NCBI RefSeq assembly: GCF_902506435.1
Contig: NZ_LR733215.1
Location: 576,154-640,153 of the forward strand
From: Nocardioides sp. AX2bis
GTDB lineage: Bacteria > Actinomycetota > Actinomycetes > Propionibacteriales > Nocardioidaceae
Direction of reading: 5' to 3'
Length of the DNA: 64,000 bases
Under the pieces are notes generated by a model. That model was not told where the DNA came from, ran no database searches, and was given only the letters and a program-made list of their open reading frames with translations. The translations under genes and the position numbers were made by a program. Every line of letters starts with the position of its first letter. Positions within the stretch are counted from its first letter, which is position 1. Below, in pieces: positions 51,739 through 63,241 of this stretch.

Positions 51739-54408
51739 TTGTCCCGACGCACATCCCGGAGCGGACCTCGGGTCCGGCTCCGCACGGCAGCCCTCGGGGG
51801 CCTGGCCGTGACCCTGCTGGTCGGCACCGCCCAGCTCACCGCGACGCCGGCCGACGCCGCTCTCCCTGCAGCGCCCGCCCCGGCCGCGGACCCGTCCGGC
51901 CTCTGGACCGCGGTGGCCGCCGGCGCCGCCGACCGCGCCACCGCCCGGATGGCCGCCGCCGCGGACGCCGAGCCACGCGTCGAGCCCCGCCGCTCCCGCG
52001 CCTACACCGTCGACGCCGCCGCGCTCGACGCCGCCCTCGACCGTGCGCCCGACGAGGACTCCCGCGCCGCGACCACCGGGGCGGCCCGGATCTCGGTGCC
52101 GGCGCCGAACGGTGAGCTCGTCGACTTCGCGGTCGTCGAGTCGCCGGTCATGGAGGCCGGCCTGGCCGCCGCGCACCCCGAGCTGCGCACCTTCGCCGGT
52201 CGCGGCGTCGACGACCCCACCGCGAGCATCCGCCTCGACGTGACACCGATGGGCTTCCACGCCTCCGTGCTCGGCCCCGGCGGCGAGACCGCCGCGTGGT
52301 ACGTCGACCCGGCCGTCAACGGTGACGACAGCCTCTACCTGTCCTACCGGGGCACCGACCTGCCCGCCGACCAGCGGGGCCTGGTCGAGCCGCCCGAGGC
52401 CGCCGAGCTGCACGACGAGGCGGCGGCGTCGGCAGGGGCCCGTACGGCCGCCGCCGCGCGCGCCGGCGAGGCGCCCGGCGAGGCCGTGCAGCGCCGGACG
52501 TACCGCCTGGCGCTGGTGACCGACCCGTCGTACTCGACCTACTTCGGGCCCGAGAACGTGCTGGCCGAGAAGGTCACGCTGATGAACCGGGTCAACCAGA
52601 TCTACAACGACGACCTCGCCGTGCGGCTGCTCCTGGTCGACGGCACCGAGGACCTGGCCTTCGACACCCTCGCCGAGGCCACCGAGCCGGGCGGGCCGTG
52701 CGGCGTCAACGCCTGCTACACCAAGGCCGAGATCACCCAGGGCTGCGGCGTCGAGCTGCTGTTCGCCAACCGGGTCGCGCTCGGGCAGATCCTCGGCGCG
52801 AGCGCCTACGACCTCGGGCACGTCGCGCTGGGCATCAACGGCGGCGGCATCGCCGGGCTCGGCGTCGTCGGGGGCAAGCGCAAGGCGCTGGGCTGCACCG
52901 GGCTGCCGCAGCCCGAGGGCGACTTCATGGCGATCGACTACGTCGCCCACGAGATGGGCCACCAGATGGGTGGTCCGCACACCTTCAACGGCACCCAGGT
53001 CAACTGCTCGGGCGGCAACCGCTCGGGCGGGTCGTCGGTCGAGCCCGGGTCGGGCTCCTCGGTGATGGCCTACGCCGGCATCTGCGGCCAGGACGACCTC
53101 CAGCCGCACACCGACCCGTACTTCAGCCAGCGCAGCATCTCCGACATCACCGGCACCGTGCTGGCCGAGCGCAGCCCGGCCGACGAGGTGCAGCAGGTCT
53201 CGCTGGCCGGCTTCGGGACCCGCGGGGAGTCGTTCCGCCTCCGCTACGACGGCGGGACCAGCCGCAAGGTCGTGCGCGGCACGAACTACAGCAAGGCGGG
53301 CCTGAAGGCCGTGCTCGACGACCTGCTCGCGCCGTCTCAGGTGCGCGTCCAGGGTTATGGCGGTGACAAGAAGCTGGGACGCACCGGCTTCCAGGTCGCC
53401 GTCGTCAAGGGCCCGCTCTCGGGCACCGACGTGGACCTGCTCGAGGTGGTCGACCCGTCGAGCACCGTCAGCGGCTCGGCGGCCGAGACCGACCGTGGCG
53501 GGCCGCTGGCCAACGGCGGCGACGTCGTCGAGACGCCCGGCAACCGGGCCCCCGCGGTCGAGGTCCCGGCCTCCGCCACCATCCCGACCGGGACGCCGTT
53601 CACCCTCACCGGCGGCGGCAGCGACGTCGACGGCGACGCGCTGGTCTACACCTGGGAGCAGGACGACCGCGGCGGCGAGAGCGGCACCGGCCTGGTCGAC
53701 CAGACCAAGACCGACGGGCCGTTGTTCCGGATGTTCGACAGCTACGCGCCGGTGACGCCGGCGGGCACCCTGCAGTACGAGTCGCCGGGGGAGAACCAGG
53801 CCACCGGCGACCCGAGCCGTACCTTCCCCGACCTCGACCAGGTGCTGGCCGGCAACACCAACGCCGCCACCGGGACGTGCCCGAGGCCGCCGGCGGTGCC
53901 GACCGAGGGTGGCAGCAACGTGCCGATCGAGCTGCGCGAGTGCTTCGCGGAGTTCCTGCCGACGGCGGACTACACCGGCGACCGGCTGACCGGCAACGCC
54001 CAGCCGTCGCTCACCTTCCGGCTCACCGCGCGTGACCTCGACCCGCAGGCCGGCGGGACGGCGTACGGCGACGTGCGGCTGCGGATCGACCCGACCACCG
54101 GGCCGTTCCTGGTCACGGGGAAGAACGCGGAGGGGGCCGCCAGCGTCGCGGGGCGTACCGAGAGCCTGACCTGGGACGTCGCCGGCACCAGGTCGCTGGC
54201 GCGGCAGGTGCGGATCACGCTGTCGACCGACGGCGGGCAGACCTACCCGACGGTGCTCGCCGGGCGGGTCCGCAACGACGGCGTCCAGACGGTCACCTGG
54301 CCGGACACCCCGACCGAGGAGGGACGGATCAGGATCGAGGCGGTGGGCAACTACTTCTTCGACGTCAACGACGCCGACCTGACCATCCTGGCGGCGCCGG
54401 GGCGCTGA
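51739..54408 (+). CDS. Secreted reprolysin-like zinc metalloprotease
   Basis: 889-residue exported protease of the M12B (reprolysin-like) type. The twin-Arg-containing N-terminus RRTSRSGPRVRLRTAALGGL leads to a hydrophobic segment and AxA site near ADAALPAA. A propeptide precedes the catalytic domain, with VAHEMGHQMGGPHTFNG (HExxHxxxxxH) at about residue 410 and the Met-turn SSVMAYAGIC. An Ig-like domain with a Cys pair and a C-terminal beta domain (FYFDVNDADLTIL-like end) follow. It starts with TTG (AAGGAG six bases upstream). Unrelated in detail to the protease at 45760. Confidence 0.87.
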   Translation: MSRRTSRSGPRVRLRTAALGGLAVTLLVGTAQLTATPADAALPAAPAPAADPSGLWTAVAAGAADRATARMAAAADAEPRVEPRRSRAYTVDAAALDAALDRAPDEDSRAATTGAARISVPAPNGELVDFAVVESPVMEAGLAAAHPELRTFAGRGVDDPTASIRLDVTPMGFHASVLGPGGETAAWYVDPAVNGDDSLYLSYRGTDLPADQRGLVEPPEAAELHDEAAASAGARTAAAARAGEAPGEAVQRRTYRLALVTDPSYSTYFGPENVLAEKVTLMNRVNQIYNDDLAVRLLLVDGTEDLAFDTLAEATEPGGPCGVNACYTKAEITQGCGVELLFANRVALGQILGASAYDLGHVALGINGGGIAGLGVVGGKRKALGCTGLPQPEGDFMAIDYVAHEMGHQMGGPHTFNGTQVNCSGGNRSGGSSVEPGSGSSVMAYAGICGQDDLQPHTDPYFSQRSISDITGTVLAERSPADEVQQVSLAGFGTRGESFRLRYDGGTSRKVVRGTNYSKAGLKAVLDDLLAPSQVRVQGYGGDKKLGRTGFQVAVVKGPLSGTDVDLLEVVDPSSTVSGSAAETDRGGPLANGGDVVETPGNRAPAVEVPASATIPTGTPFTLTGGGSDVDGDALVYTWEQDDRGGESGTGLVDQTKTDGPLFRMFDSYAPVTPAGTLQYESPGENQATGDPSRTFPDLDQVLAGNTNAATGTCPRPPAVPTEGGSNVPIELRECFAEFLPTADYTGDRLTGNAQPSLTFRLTARDLDPQAGGTAYGDVRLRIDPTTGPFLVTGKNAEGAASVAGRTESLTWDVAGTRSLARQVRITLSTDGGQTYPTVLAGRVRNDGVQTVTWPDTPTEEGRIRIEAVGNYFFDVNDADLTILAAPGR

Positions 54409-54425
54409 GCCTGCGGTCGTACGAC

Positions 54426-54471
54426 GAGAGGCCCGCCGCTGACACCCCAGGGTGTCGGCGACGGGCCTCTC
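54426..54471. terminator. Bidirectional terminator hairpin
   Basis: 21-base arms (54426-54446 and 54451-54471) with two mismatches and loop CCAG, arms beginning GAGAGGCCCG. It lies between convergent metalloprotease and glycolate oxidase genes, 17 bases after the former's stop, next to a repeat array. Confidence 0.75.
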
Positions 54472-54472
54472 G

Positions 54473-54538
54473 GCTGTCCGGAACCGTCATCTCGCGGCGC
54501 CGCAACCGTCATCTCGGCTGTCCGCGAGCGTCATCTCG
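54473..54538 (-). repeat. 22-nt tandem repeat array, 3 units (locus 6)
   Basis: Units at 54473, 54495 and 54517, directly after the terminator hairpin and one base before the stop (TAG, 54540-54542) of the oxidase gene. Confidence 0.9.
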
Positions 54539-54539
54539 G

Positions 54540-55946
54540 CTAGTAGCCGGCCCCCGGGTTGAGCAGGCCGGCCGGGTCGAGGGCGTTCTTGATGATGTGG
54601 TTCAGCGCCAGCACGTCGTCGCCGAGGTAGGCGTTGAGCCACTCCTTCTTCAACCGGCCGACGCCGTGCTCGCCGGTGATGGTGCCGCCGAGGGCGATGG
54701 CGAGGTCCATCACCTCGCCGTAGGAGGTGCGGGCGCGGGCCTCGGCCTCGGGGTCGGTGGGGTCGAAGACGACCAGCGGGTGGGTGTTGCCGTCGCCGGC
54801 GTGGGCGATGACCGCGATCATGGTCTCGTTGCGGCTCGAGATGTCGGCGATGCCGCGGACTAGGTCGCCGAGGGCCGGCAGCGGGACGCCGACGTCCTCG
54901 AGCAGCAGGGTGCCCTTCTCCTCGACGGCCGGGATGGCCATCCGGCGGGCGACGACGAACTGCTCGCCCTCCTCCTTGTCGGTGGTGGAGAAGACCTCGC
55001 TGGCGCCGTGCTCCTCGCAGATGCCGGTGATCTTCTCGATCTCGGCGGCGGCGTAGTCGACCGGCTCGTCGGACTGGATGATCAGCATCGCCTCGGTGTC
55101 ACGGTCCAGGCCCATCTTGGTGATGTCCTCGACGGCGTTGATCGAGGCCTTGTCCATGAACTCCAGCATCGAGGGCCGCATGGTCCGGGTGATGGCCAGG
55201 ACGGTGGCGGTGGCGTCGTCGAGGCTCTTGAAGGTCGCGATCAGGGTCGCCGGCGGGCGCTGCAGCGGCACCAGGCGGAGCACGATCTCGGTGACGACGC
55301 CGAGGGTGCCCTCGCTGCCGACGAAGAGCTGGGTGAGCGACAGCCCGGCGCTGTCCTTGAGGCGGGGGCCGCCGACGGTGATCACCTTGCCGTCGGCCAG
55401 CACGACGGTCAGCCCGAGCACGTAGTCGCGGGTGACGCCGTACTTCACGCAGCACAGGCCGCCGGCGTTGGTGGCGATGTTGCCGCCGATGGAGCAGATC
55501 TCGTACGACGACGGGTCCGGCGGGTACCAGAGGTCGTGCTCGGCGCAGGCCTTCTTCACCTCGGCGTTGAGCAGGCCGGGCTGCACCACGCAGGTGCGGG
55601 TGACGGGGTCGACGCGGATGTCGCGCATCCGCTCGGTCGACAGCACCATGCAGCCCTCGAGCGCGGAGGCGCCGCCCGACAGGCCGGTGCCGGCGCCGCG
55701 GGGGACCACGGAGAGGCCGTGCTCGGCGGCGAAGGTGATCGCGGTGGCGACGTCCTCGGTGCAGGTCGCACGGACCACCACCAGCGGGGTGCCGGCGTTG
55801 GGGTCCTTGGCCCAGTCCATCCGGTAGCCGGCCATCGAGTCGACCTCGGTGATCACCGCCCCGTCGGGCAGGGCGCTGATCAGCGGGGCGAGGTCGGGGC
55901 CGTCAGCGGCGGACCTGGTGGTCGGGTCGGCGGTCGTGGTGGACAC
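54540..55946 (-). CDS. FAD-binding glycolate/D-lactate oxidase (GlcD-like)
   Basis: 468-residue FAD-linked dehydrogenase. It has VVPRGAGTGLSGGASALEG and SIGGNIATNAGGLCCVKYGV (PCMH-type FAD site), LFVGSEGTLGVVTEI, and HAGDGNTHP and GEHGVGRLKKEWL of the C-terminal domain with the substrate-binding residues. The family includes GlcD and D-lactate dehydrogenase; glycolate is favoured because malate synthase G and GlcG lie nearby. No glcE or glcF is present here. The GTG at 55946 has GGGAG six bases upstream. Confidence 0.87.
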   Translation of the reverse strand: MSTTTADPTTRSAADGPDLAPLISALPDGAVITEVDSMAGYRMDWAKDPNAGTPLVVVRATCTEDVATAITFAAEHGLSVVPRGAGTGLSGGASALEGCMVLSTERMRDIRVDPVTRTCVVQPGLLNAEVKKACAEHDLWYPPDPSSYEICSIGGNIATNAGGLCCVKYGVTRDYVLGLTVVLADGKVITVGGPRLKDSAGLSLTQLFVGSEGTLGVVTEIVLRLVPLQRPPATLIATFKSLDDATATVLAITRTMRPSMLEFMDKASINAVEDITKMGLDRDTEAMLIIQSDEPVDYAAAEIEKITGICEEHGASEVFSTTDKEEGEQFVVARRMAIPAVEEKGTLLLEDVGVPLPALGDLVRGIADISSRNETMIAVIAHAGDGNTHPLVVFDPTDPEAEARARTSYGEVMDLAIALGGTITGEHGVGRLKKEWLNAYLGDDVLALNHIIKNALDPAGLLNPGAGY

Positions 55947-56069
55947 GGGGCACTCCCAAGGGGTGTCGTCTGAGCGGTTCCACGATGCGGATTCCGTCAG
56001 GCGGAGCAAGTGGTCACCGCCACCTTCCGCCGTCCGCACGCCCGTGTCAATCCCGCGCAGGGGTGGGCA

Positions 56070-56834
56070 TCAGGCGCCGTCGCGGCCGGCGACCAGGCGT
56101 ACGGCGGCCGCCTGGAGCGCGGGGACGGCCCGTTCGACCACGTCGTCGGTGACCCGGGTCAGCGGCCCGGAGACCGAGACGGCCATCCCCACGCCGGCGC
56201 CGCCGACCGGGACCGCCACGCAGCGCACGCCGAGCTCCTGCTCCTCCTGGTCCTCGGCGTAACCGCGCCGGCGCACGAGCGTGAGCGCGTCGCGCAGGGC
56301 CGGCAGCGTGGTCAGGGTGTGCTCGGTGTGGCCGGGCAGGCCCTCGCGGGCCGCGACGGCGGCGACGGCGGCGTCGTCGAGCTGGGCGAGCAGGGCCTTG
56401 CCGACACCGGTGCAGTGCAGGGCGACCCGATGACCGACCTGGGTGAACATCCGCATCGCGTAGCGGCCGGGGACCTGGGCGACGTACTCCGCGCGGGGGC
56501 CGGCGAGCACCGCCAGGTTGGCGGTCTCGCCGAGCTCCTCGACCAGGTCGGCCAGCACGCCCTCGGCGACCTCGCCCAGCAGGGCGGTGGCGGTGGTGCC
56601 CAGCGGCACCAGGCGGAACCCGAGCGCGTAGCGGCGGTCCGGGCGCTGCCGGACGTAGCCCCGCTCGACCAGGGTGCGCAGCAGCCGGTGCGCCGTGGCG
56701 GCGGGGATGCCGGCCGTCTCGGCGAGCTCGGCCAGCGGCAGGTGGCCGCCGTGGGCGCCCGCCGCCTCGAGGGCGGCGACCAGGTCGAGGGAGCGGTGCA
56801 GCGACTGCACCCCGCCCCCGGATGTGGTTGACAC
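56070..56834 (-). CDS. IclR-family regulator of the glyoxylate genes
   Basis: 254-residue IclR-type regulator with winged helix LPLAELAETAGIPAATAHRLLRTLVERGYV (about 30-60) and an effector domain (AEYVAQVPGRYAMRMFTQVG; HCTGVGKALLAQL). Of the two GTG codons in line, 56834 has AGGAGG eight bases upstream and is chosen. AllR and IclR relatives sense glyoxylate; its place between glycolate oxidase and malate synthase suggests the same here. It is divergent from glcB with palindromic sites between. Confidence 0.86.
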   Translation of the reverse strand: MSTTSGGGVQSLHRSLDLVAALEAAGAHGGHLPLAELAETAGIPAATAHRLLRTLVERGYVRQRPDRRYALGFRLVPLGTTATALLGEVAEGVLADLVEELGETANLAVLAGPRAEYVAQVPGRYAMRMFTQVGHRVALHCTGVGKALLAQLDDAAVAAVAAREGLPGHTEHTLTTLPALRDALTLVRRRGYAEDQEEQELGVRCVAVPVGGAGVGMAVSVSGPLTRVTDDVVERAVPALQAAAVRLVAGRDGA

Positions 56835-56876
56835 CTCGGGCACCTCCTGGAAACCTTCCGACTGATGCGATGACTC

Positions 56877-56891
56877 TTCCACATCGTGGAA
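56877..56891. promoter_or_regulatory. IclR-type operator between iclR and glcB
   Basis: Perfect palindrome TTCCAC-ATC-GTGGAA, 30 bases before glcB. A weaker related site, TGGAA-AC-CTTCC, lies at 56848-56859 closer to the regulator gene. TGGAA/TTCCA half-sites are typical of the IclR/AllR group. Confidence 0.6.
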
Positions 56892-56921
56892 CGAGCCGCC
56901 AGAGATCTCGAGGAGCCCGCA

Positions 56922-59171
56922 GTGAGCCAGGCACAGGACCAGACCCAGCAGGACGCGTACGACCGCCACGTCGAGGTCGCGGGGATCCGCGTCCACCCGG
57001 TGCTCCACGCCTTCGTCCGCGACGAGGCGCTGCCGGGCTCCGGGGTCGAGGAGGACGCGTTCTGGTCCGGCCTCGCCGGTGCGCTGGGCGACCTCGCCCC
57101 GCGCCAGCGGGCGCTGCTGGCGAAGCGGGACGAGCTCCAGCAGACGATCGACGCCTGGCACCGCGAGCACCCCGGCGCCGTCACCGAGGAGGGCTACGCC
57201 GCGTACGAGGCGTTCCTGCGCGAGATCGGCTACCTGGTCGAGGCGCCGGAGCAGGTCGAGGTGACCACCGAGGGCGTCGACGTCGAGGTCGGCTCGACCG
57301 CCGGCCCCCAGCTGGTCGTCCCGCTGCTCAACGCCCGCTTCGCCACCAACGCCGTCAACGCCCGCTGGGGCTCGCTCTACGACGCGCTCTACGGCTCCGA
57401 CGTGATCGGCACCGAGGACGGCAAGGAGCCCGGCTCGTCCTACAACCCGACCCGCGGCGCCGCGGTCGTCGCCCGGGCCAAGGCGTTCCTCGACGAGAGC
57501 TTCGCGCTGGAGGCGGGCAGCCACGCCGACGCCACGGCGTACGCCGTCGACGACCAGGGCCTGGCCGTGACCGTGGACGGCGAGACCCGCCGCCTGGCCG
57601 ACCCCGACCAGCTCGTCGGGCACCGGGGGAGCAACGACGCGCCCGAGGCCGTCGTGCTGCGCCACCACCACCTGCACGTCGAGGTCCAGGTCGACCGCGA
57701 CGCCCCGATCGGCTCGGACGACGCCGCCGGCGTCAAGGACCTCCTCGTCGAGGCCGCGGTCACCACGATCATGGACCTCGAGGACTCCGTGGCCGCCGTC
57801 GACGCCGACGACAAGACCCTGGGCTACCGCAACTGGCTGCACCTGATGAAGGGCACGCTGGCCGAGGAGGTCACCAAGGGCGGGAAGACCTTCACCCGCG
57901 CGATGAACCCCGACCGCGTGCTCACCGGCCGCGACGGCGCCGAGACCACGCTGCCCGGCCGGTCGGTGCTCTTCATCCGCCAGGTCGGCCACCTGATGAC
58001 CACCGACGCGGTGCTCGACGCCGAGGGGAACCCGGCGCCCGAGGGCATCCTCGACGCGTTCGTCACCGGCCTCGGCAGCACCCACGACGTGCGGGGCGGC
58101 GAGACCGGCCCCGACGGCAAGCCGCGCCTGGTCAACTCCCGCGCCGGCGCGATGTACGCCGTCAAGCCGAAGATGCACGGCCCCGACGAGGTGCAGCTGA
58201 CCTGCGACCTGTTCGACCGCGTCGAGGACACCCTCGGGCTGCCCCGCCACACGGTCAAGGTCGGCATCATGGACGAGGAGCGCCGTACGTCGGCCAACCT
58301 CACCGCCTGCCTGCAGGTCGCCCGCGAGCGGGTCGCCTTCATCAACACCGGCTTCCTGGACCGCACCGGCGACGAGATCCACACCGACATGGAGGCCGGG
58401 CCGGTCGTCCGCAAGGGCGCGATGAAGTCCGAGTCCTGGATCAAGGCCTACGAGGACGCCAACGTGGACGCCGGCCTCGCCGCGGGCTTTCGCGGCCGCG
58501 CCCAGATCGGCAAGGGCATGTGGGCCGCGCCGGACGAGCTCGCCGCGATGCTCGAGCAGAAGGTGGGCCACCCGCAGGCCGGCGCCAACACCGCCTGGGT
58601 GCCCTCGCCGACCGCGGCGACGCTGCACGCGCTGCACTACCACCAGGTCGACGTGGCCGCGCGCCAGGAGGAGCTCGCCGCGGGCGGACGTCGTGGGACG
58701 CTCCAGCAGCTGCTCACCATCCCGGTCGGCGACCCGGCCGGCTGGAGCGCCGAGGACCTGCAGTCCGAGCTGGACAACAACTGCCAGGGCGTCCTGGGCT
58801 ACGTCGTGCGCTGGGTCGACGCCGGGGTCGGCTGCTCCAAGGTCCCCGACATCACCGGCACCGCGCTGATGGAGGACCGGGCCACCTGCCGGATCTCCTC
58901 CCAGCACGTCGCCAACTGGCTGCGCCACGGCGTGGTCACCACCGAGCAGGTCGAGGAGACGCTGCGCCGGATGGCCGCGGTGGTCGACGAGCAGAACGCC
59001 GGGGACGACACGTACGTCGCGATGGCCCCGGCCTTCGACGGCCAGGCGTTCGCCGCCGCCCGCGAGCTCTGCCTCGAGGGCACCGCCCAGCCGTCGGGCT
59101 ACACCGAGCCGATCCTGCACCGCCGCCGCGCGGCCCGGAAGGCCGAGCTCGCCGGCACCAGCACCTCCTGA
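56922..59171 (+). CDS. glcB: Malate synthase G
   Basis: 749-residue malate synthase of the long monomeric G isoform, condensing glyoxylate and acetyl-CoA to malate. Conserved blocks: [90 protein letters not shown] (glyoxylate-binding Arg); [20 protein letters not shown]. The catalytic Asp lies in the region around [18 protein letters not shown]. The GTG at 56922 has GAGGAG seven bases upstream; the ATG at 56886 lies in the operator. Confidence 0.93.
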   Translation: MSQAQDQTQQDAYDRHVEVAGIRVHPVLHAFVRDEALPGSGVEEDAFWSGLAGALGDLAPRQRALLAKRDELQQTIDAWHREHPGAVTEEGYAAYEAFLREIGYLVEAPEQVEVTTEGVDVEVGSTAGPQLVVPLLNARFATNAVNARWGSLYDALYGSDVIGTEDGKEPGSSYNPTRGAAVVARAKAFLDESFALEAGSHADATAYAVDDQGLAVTVDGETRRLADPDQLVGHRGSNDAPEAVVLRHHHLHVEVQVDRDAPIGSDDAAGVKDLLVEAAVTTIMDLEDSVAAVDADDKTLGYRNWLHLMKGTLAEEVTKGGKTFTRAMNPDRVLTGRDGAETTLPGRSVLFIRQVGHLMTTDAVLDAEGNPAPEGILDAFVTGLGSTHDVRGGETGPDGKPRLVNSRAGAMYAVKPKMHGPDEVQLTCDLFDRVEDTLGLPRHTVKVGIMDEERRTSANLTACLQVARERVAFINTGFLDRTGDEIHTDMEAGPVVRKGAMKSESWIKAYEDANVDAGLAAGFRGRAQIGKGMWAAPDELAAMLEQKVGHPQAGANTAWVPSPTAATLHALHYHQVDVAARQEELAAGGRRGTLQQLLTIPVGDPAGWSAEDLQSELDNNCQGVLGYVVRWVDAGVGCSKVPDITGTALMEDRATCRISSQHVANWLRHGVVTTEQVEETLRRMAAVVDEQNAGDDTYVAMAPAFDGQAFAAARELCLEGTAQPSGYTEPILHRRRAARKAELAGTSTS

Positions 59172-59200
59172 CCCTCACCCCCGACGCAAAGGACCACCGC

Positions 59201-59638
59201 ATGAGCACCCAGCACCTCGACCTCGAGACCGCCCGCACGATCGTCGCCGGCGCCCGCGCCTCGGGGCGCGAGCAGGGCCTGAAGCCGCTGACCGTGGTCG
59301 TCCTCGACCCCGGCGGGCACATCGTCGTCGCCGAGCGCGAGGACGGGGCCTCGATCGGCCGCGTCGACATCGCCCGCGGGAAGGCCCACGGCGCGCTCGC
59401 GCTCGGGATGGGCTCGCGCTCGATCATGAACCGCGCCGAGCAGCAGGCCTACTTCGTCGCCGCGGCCGGTGCCGCGATCGGCGGCTCGCTGGTCCCGGTC
59501 CCCGGCGGCGTGCTGATCCGCTCCGGCGAGGGCGACCTGCTGGGCGCCGTCGGCATCACCGGCGACACCTCGGACAACGACGAGACCGCCGCCGTCGCGG
59601 GCATCGAGGGCGCGAACCTGGTGGCCCAGCCCGACTGA
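59201..59638 (+). CDS. GlcG/HbpS-family protein
   Basis: 145-residue DUF336-type protein of the GlcG/HbpS fold. LTVVVLDPGGHIVVAEREDG and PVPGGVLIRSGEGDLLGAVG, GITGDTSDNDETAA are the family blocks. The HbpS branch binds haem; the GlcG branch occurs in glycolate operons and has no firm function. It follows glcB by 29 bases and GGACC-type spacing, so it is the second gene of that operon and belongs to the GlcG branch by context. Confidence 0.83.
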   Translation: MSTQHLDLETARTIVAGARASGREQGLKPLTVVVLDPGGHIVVAEREDGASIGRVDIARGKAHGALALGMGSRSIMNRAEQQAYFVAAAGAAIGGSLVPVPGGVLIRSGEGDLLGAVGITGDTSDNDETAAVAGIEGANLVAQPD

Positions 59639-59640
59639 GC

Positions 59641-59706
59641 CGAGATGACGCTCGCGGACAGCCGAGATGACGGTTGCGGCGCCTCGAGATGACGGTTGCG
59701 GACAGG
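59641..59706 (+). repeat. 22-nt tandem repeat array, 3 units (locus 7)
   Basis: Units at 59641, 59663 and 59685, two bases after the GlcG-like stop and eight bases before the convergent gene's stop. Confidence 0.9.
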
Positions 59707-59714
59707 GCGGGCGG

Positions 59715-60266
59715 CTAGGCCGACCCGCCCCGCCGTACGTCCATCGCCCGGGCGGCGGTCGCGAGGGCCCGCGCGCGCCGCGCCTCGGGTGAGGTCGGCT
59801 CCCAGCCGGCGCTGAGCCCGGTCAGCCGGGCCAGGGCCTCGGCCGCCCGCGGCTCCGCGTGCTGGGCCAGGTCGCGCTCGGCCGCCTCCAGCAGCGGCAG
59901 CGCCTCCTGCAGGCTCTCCTGCGAGGCGCCGCTACGACGCCGGTGGGGGAGCCGCCGGTGCTCGGCCTCGAGCGCCTCGCGCAGCACGCGCACCGCGGCG
60001 TGCACCTCCGGGTAGGAGCGCGGCAGCCGTCGACCCCTGCTGCGCCACCCCGCGACGAACAGGGCGACCAGGGCGCCGCCCACCCCGGCGAGGCCCGCGG
60101 AGGCCACCTGCCAGCCGAGGAGCACGAGCAGCCAGACGAGCAGCCCGAGCAGCAGGAACCCGCCGACCGCGAGCACCATCAGCACCGACCCGGTGGCGGT
60201 GAACCAGCGCAGCCGCGCACGGACCGGCCCGTCCGGCCGCACGATCGGGTACGCGGGCTCGCTCAC
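59715..60266 (-). CDS. Hypothetical membrane protein
   Basis: 183-residue protein with two adjacent hydrophobic helices in the first third (VLMVLAVGGFLLLGLLVWLL; VASAGLAGVGGALVALFVAG) and a soluble, helical, Arg/Glu/Ala-rich C-terminal part (HAAVRVLREALEAEHRRLPH; LPLLEAAERDLAQHAE). The N-terminus YPIVRPDGPVRARLRWF is basic. No family recognised. It lies downstream of typA on the same strand, beyond a strong terminator hairpin. Confidence 0.65.
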   Translation of the reverse strand: MSEPAYPIVRPDGPVRARLRWFTATGSVLMVLAVGGFLLLGLLVWLLVLLGWQVASAGLAGVGGALVALFVAGWRSRGRRLPRSYPEVHAAVRVLREALEAEHRRLPHRRRSGASQESLQEALPLLEAAERDLAQHAEPRAAEALARLTGLSAGWEPTSPEARRARALATAARAMDVRRGGSA

Positions 60267-60306
60267 CGTCCCAGCATCACACCCTGCGCTGCGCCCCGGG
60301 ACGCAG

Positions 60307-60340
60307 CACGCCGCCGCCGGCAGGAGCCGGCGGCGGCGTG
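60307..60340 (-). terminator. Terminator hairpin after typA
   Basis: Perfect 15-base arms (60307-60321 and 60326-60340) and a four-base loop reading TCCT on the transcribed minus strand, 27 bases after the typA stop. No T-run follows. Confidence 0.75.
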
Positions 60341-60366
60341 GGGACGTACGAGGTGGTGCGGAGCTG

Positions 60367-62262
<1,896 letters not shown>

Positions 62263-62382
62263 GACGAGGTGGTGTCGCTTCCGCTGGAGGGTCGATGGGC
62301 CGGTGGGCCCCTGGGGAGTCTACGGGCGCGGCTGCGCCTGGCCGATTCGTCGCCGGGCGCCCGTGACGTGGTTCACACGGGG

Positions 62383-63177
62383 TCAGCCGGCGAGCGAGCC
62401 GCCGAAGATCTGCCAGGCCAGCGCCGACTTCGCCACCAGGCTGAGCACCAGGTACGCCTTCTCGCCGAACGCGTAGCTGCGCCACGGCCCGATCCCGCGG
62501 TACTGCAGCCACTGGTTGACCGCGAACGAGGAGAAGAAGACCAGCAGGGAGGCGAAGATGCCGAGGACGAACCCCGGCACCTCCTCGGCGGCCACGATGT
62601 TCCACCCGACCGCCACCCAGGGCGCGAGGCCGGCGACGGTGCCGAACCAGAACGGCATCATGGTGGTGGTCGCGCGCCCGGGCGGGTTCGCGCGCTCCTG
62701 CAGCCAGCCGAACAGGATCATCGCCACGTTGGCCCCGATGATCCCGATCACCGCGGTCACCTCGGTGACGCCGGAGTAGAAGCCGATCAGGACGATCATC
62801 ACGGTCGCGGAGACCGAGTACTCCAGCCAGCGGAACCGGTTGATGCCGCGACGCAGGTCGCGCTCGTACGCCCCGCGGGCCGCCGTCGCGGTCAGGGCGT
62901 GGTCGAGCGCGGCCAGGAGCAGGAAGAACGCGATCGCCCACCCGACCCGCACGTCGAGGACGGCCTCCGGTGCCGCCGGGGTCGAGCCCGGCGGCCCGGT
63001 CGGCAGCATGGCGGTGACGGTGATCGCGAAGTCGGTGGCCAGGACCAGGACGGCGACGGCCTGGAGGGCGTGGAGGACGGCGAGACCCAGGTTCCAGCCA
63101 CGCAGCGAGCGCAGCGAGGAGTCGTCGACCCCGCTCGCGGTCGGCTCGTCGGTCGTGGCTGCGCGGTGCTGCGCCAT
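62383..63177 (-). CDS. Heliorhodopsin
   Basis: 264-residue seven-helix retinal protein. The seventh helix [20 protein letters not shown] contains the retinal Schiff-base Lys250. [20 protein letters not shown] in the third helix has the counterion Glu119. [20 protein letters not shown] and [15 protein letters not shown] are also closely like heliorhodopsin 48C12 as I recall it. His36 and His93 correspond to the conserved His pair. Heliorhodopsins have an inverted topology and slow photocycle and are thought to be sensors or regulators rather than pumps. AGGAGG precedes the ATG. No retinal-forming gene is in the window. Confidence 0.93.
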   Translation of the reverse strand: MAQHRAATTDEPTASGVDDSSLRSLRGWNLGLAVLHALQAVAVLVLATDFAITVTAMLPTGPPGSTPAAPEAVLDVRVGWAIAFFLLLAALDHALTATAARGAYERDLRRGINRFRWLEYSVSATVMIVLIGFYSGVTEVTAVIGIIGANVAMILFGWLQERANPPGRATTTMMPFWFGTVAGLAPWVAVGWNIVAAEEVPGFVLGIFASLLVFFSSFAVNQWLQYRGIGPWRSYAFGEKAYLVLSLVAKSALAWQIFGGSLAG

Positions 63178-63229
63178 GGGGTCCTCCTGGTTGCGCCCTG
63201 GAGGCGTGGGGTGGGGGCGGATCTGTGCC

Positions 63230-63235
63230 TAGTCT
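63230..63235 (+). promoter_or_regulatory. -10 box of leaderless PPOX gene
   Basis: TAGTCT ends six bases before the ATG at 63242; no ribosome binding site between. It lies in the 64-base gap that also holds the heliorhodopsin promoter. Confidence 0.45.
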
Positions 63236-63241
63236 GTCGCC

